From Herbaspirillum sp. DW155 (lineage in GTDB: Bacteria > Pseudomonadota > Gammaproteobacteria > Burkholderiales > Burkholderiaceae_D), in assembly GCF_037076565.1 (NCBI RefSeq), contig NZ_AP029028.1:1-64000 (forward strand): 64,000 nt of DNA, written 5' to 3'. The notes beneath the pieces were generated by a model. That model did no database searches. It was not told the origin of the DNA and saw only the letters and a program-made list of their open reading frames with translations. The translations under genes and the position numbers were made by a program. Positions 63,671 through 64,000 of the stretch are shown here, piece by piece (positions within the stretch are counted from its first letter, which is position 1; each line of letters opens with the position of its first letter).

Positions 63671-63954
63671 ATCACACGCTGTGGTGGCAATACGCGATCA
63701 TCGCCGCGCTGGTGGTCGCCAGTGCGCTCTACATGCTGCGCAAGCTGGTGCCGGCTGCGAGCTGGCGCTGGCAGGCGCGGCTGGCCAGTTGGCTGATACG
63801 GCGTCGTGCAGGCGCATGGCGGGCAATGGGGAGGCGGCTGTTGCCGCCCGCCAGGGCCGGGGGCTGTGGCGGTGGCGCCTGTGATGGCTGTGGTGACAGC
63901 GGCGACGCGCTGCCGCCGCTGGAACAGAAGATCCGGTTTCATCGCCGCCGCTGA
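63667..63954 (+). CDS. FeoB-associated Cys-rich small membrane protein
   Basis: The 95-residue protein has one N-terminal transmembrane helix (WWQYAIIAALVVASALYML), a basic middle and a Cys-rich end GGCGGGACDGCGDSG. It resembles the small Cys-rich FeoB partners (DUF6587 or FeoB-associated families). The ATG overlaps the feoB stop (ATGA), giving a translationally coupled feoA-feoB-third gene operon. It could bind metal or replace FeoC, which is absent here. Confidence 0.75.
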   Translation: MNHTLWWQYAIIAALVVASALYMLRKLVPAASWRWQARLASWLIRRRAGAWRAMGRRLLPPARAGGCGGGACDGCGDSGDALPPLEQKIRFHRRR

Positions 63955-64000
63955 AAGTGCGGCGGCGACCCTGGTCAGTGTAGTTCCTCGGCCTCGAAAC

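Overview
The window begins exactly at the dnaA start codon and continues dnaA-dnaN-gyrB, so it is most likely the first 64 kb of a circular chromosome numbered from the replication origin. The high GC content, LysR-rich divergent layouts, DUF4148 proteins, the czcI-czcCBA order and the gentisate pathway suggest a betaproteobacterium of the Burkholderiales, probably Oxalobacteraceae and possibly Herbaspirillum. The genus is an inference from protein character, not from an rRNA gene. I see no rRNA, tRNA or CRISPR.

Layout. 1-5.8 kb: dnaA, a gap with three DnaA-box-like sites, dnaN, gyrB. 5.9-9.3 kb: an accessory islet with an Mrr-type restriction endonuclease, a truncated IS3-family transposase and a TonB receptor that has lost its plug domain. 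9.5-12.8 kb: a periplasmic binding-type protein followed by a GGDEF/EAL phosphodiesterase. 12.8-21.8 kb: a heavy-metal locus with czcI-czcC-czcB-czcA on the minus strand, a DUF4148 protein, and a divergent czcR-czcS pair behind a perfect inverted-repeat operator. 21.9-25.4 kb: an XRE regulator, a DUF445 membrane protein and an acyl-CoA synthetase.

25.7-34.4 kb: an orphan type VI secretion island, vgrG - lipase effector - immunity - lipase effector - immunity - PAAR. The two effector/immunity pairs are a tandem duplication. The effector 5' parts and the immunity 3' parts are nearly identical, while the block between them (effector C-terminus plus immunity N-terminus) has diverged. This is the most interesting structure in the window.

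34.4-42.4 kb: a chemoreceptor, then a 3-hydroxybenzoate/gentisate operon (transporter, fumarylpyruvate hydrolase, maleylpyruvate isomerase, 3-hydroxybenzoate 6-hydroxylase, gentisate dioxygenase) with a divergent LysR gene. The dioxygenase carries an in-frame TAA at codon 93. 42.5-52.8 kb: an unusual ABC ATPase with a small membrane protein, an MFS/LysR pair, a small ORF, a CoA-transferase/LysR pair, an FUSC-type exporter and an MscS-family channel.

52.8-55.3 kb: three tandem DUF4148 genes on the minus strand, each with a conserved upstream inverted repeat and a conserved structured terminator. 55.3-59.6 kb: a class I amidotransferase-like protein lacking the nucleophilic Cys, a Lys/Ala-rich exported protein, an IS1182-type element flanked by two copies of one hairpin, and an MFS exporter with a divergent LysR gene. 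60.6-64 kb: an unrecognised protein and a feoA-feoB ferrous iron operon with a Cys-rich membrane partner and a Fur-box-like site.
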